From positions 1,116,279 through 1,143,778 of the forward strand of contig BFEA01000410.1 of assembly GCA_003427395.1 (NCBI GenBank): a stretch of DNA of 27,500 nt, read 5' to 3'. The notes below the pieces were generated by a model. That model made no database searches. It saw only the letters and a program-made list of their open reading frames with translations, and was not told where the DNA came from. The stretch is from Chara braunii. Lineage: Eukaryota > Streptophyta > Charophyceae > Charales > Characeae. Numbering within the stretch: the stretch's first letter is position 1; the number at the start of each line of letters is the position of its first letter. Shown here one piece after another: positions 27,395 through 27,500 of this stretch. The position numbers and the translations under genes were made by a program.

Positions 27395-27496
27395 CGCCCA
27401 CCGAAGGGAGGTAACAACTCCCGTAAGGTGGAGGTAAGTCGTGCCTCGCGTAGGCCCTATCCTGTCATAGGGGCTCGCAGGAGGTATGGCTGGCGC
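27395..27496 (+). rRNA. Possible second LSU rRNA-like block
   Basis: CGAAGGGAGGTAACAACTCCC (about 27402-27422) resembles the LSU block CTAAGGAGTGTGTAACAACTCACC, and ATGGCTGGCGC (27486-27496) resembles ATGGATGGCGC, which follows it in LSU. Here the two are separated by an added hairpin (CCCTAT/ATAGGG, about 27453-27471). Order and strand agree with the block at 21.2 kb, but nearly 6 kb lies between where a normal LSU has about 300 bases. The 3' end of 18S rRNA (GTAACAAGGTTTCCGTAGG) is a weaker rival match. Tentative. Confidence 0.28.
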
Positions 27497-27500
27497 ACTC

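Overview
The window looks like nuclear DNA of a eukaryote with a repeat-rich, plant-type genome. A green lineage, possibly a charophyte alga, is my best guess. It rests on two Ty3/Gypsy chromoviruses with C-terminal chromodomain-like tails, a LINE relic and W-box-like TGAC repeats in the LTRs. This is inference; no single-copy host gene was recognised to fix the taxon.

Left part (1-9565). After a degenerate duplication (6-250) and hairpin/T-rich DNA comes chromovirus 1 on the minus strand. Its 3' LTR ends at 2543, and the integrase/chromodomain frame (2600-3958) is open. RT/RNase H, protease and gag follow up to 8272, broken by in-frame stops (mostly TAG) and three frameshifts. A very unusual 5' LTR (about 8284-9565) carries a near-perfect foldback and a cluster of TTGACC motifs. 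The two LTRs share only their last ~55 bp by eye.

Middle (9566-19214). A LINE reverse-transcriptase relic (about 9640-10300, minus) abuts the outer edge of element 1. Then comes about 1.8 kb of AT-rich and GC-rich non-coding DNA. Chromovirus 2 (about 12052-19214, minus) has two clearly matching ~1.2 kb LTRs but is dead: the RT active-site segment and most of the Gag capsid region are deleted, and frames are broken. Elements 1 and 2 share the same domain order and an unusual Gag (hydrophobic N-terminus plus long charged helix), so they are related families.

Right part (19215-27500) has no convincing protein gene. It holds a Pol III-like/SINE-like unit (19630-19762), a G-rich tract and a block strongly resembling the D3-end core of eukaryotic large-subunit rRNA (21214-21335). 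It also holds several arrays of stem-loops. In array A (23868-24776) about eleven hairpins share a loop, while their stems differ in sequence but remain base-paired. Array B (21644-22228) has four hairpins spaced about 180 bp apart. Array C (25054-25430) has three or four units. A possible second LSU-like block lies at 27395-27496. These covarying hairpin arrays are the most unusual content: they suggest either a large structured non-coding RNA (possibly an rRNA-derived locus with huge expansions or insertions) or a satellite family that keeps its folding. Short perfect hairpins also occur elsewhere in the window, so the genome itself may be hairpin-rich.
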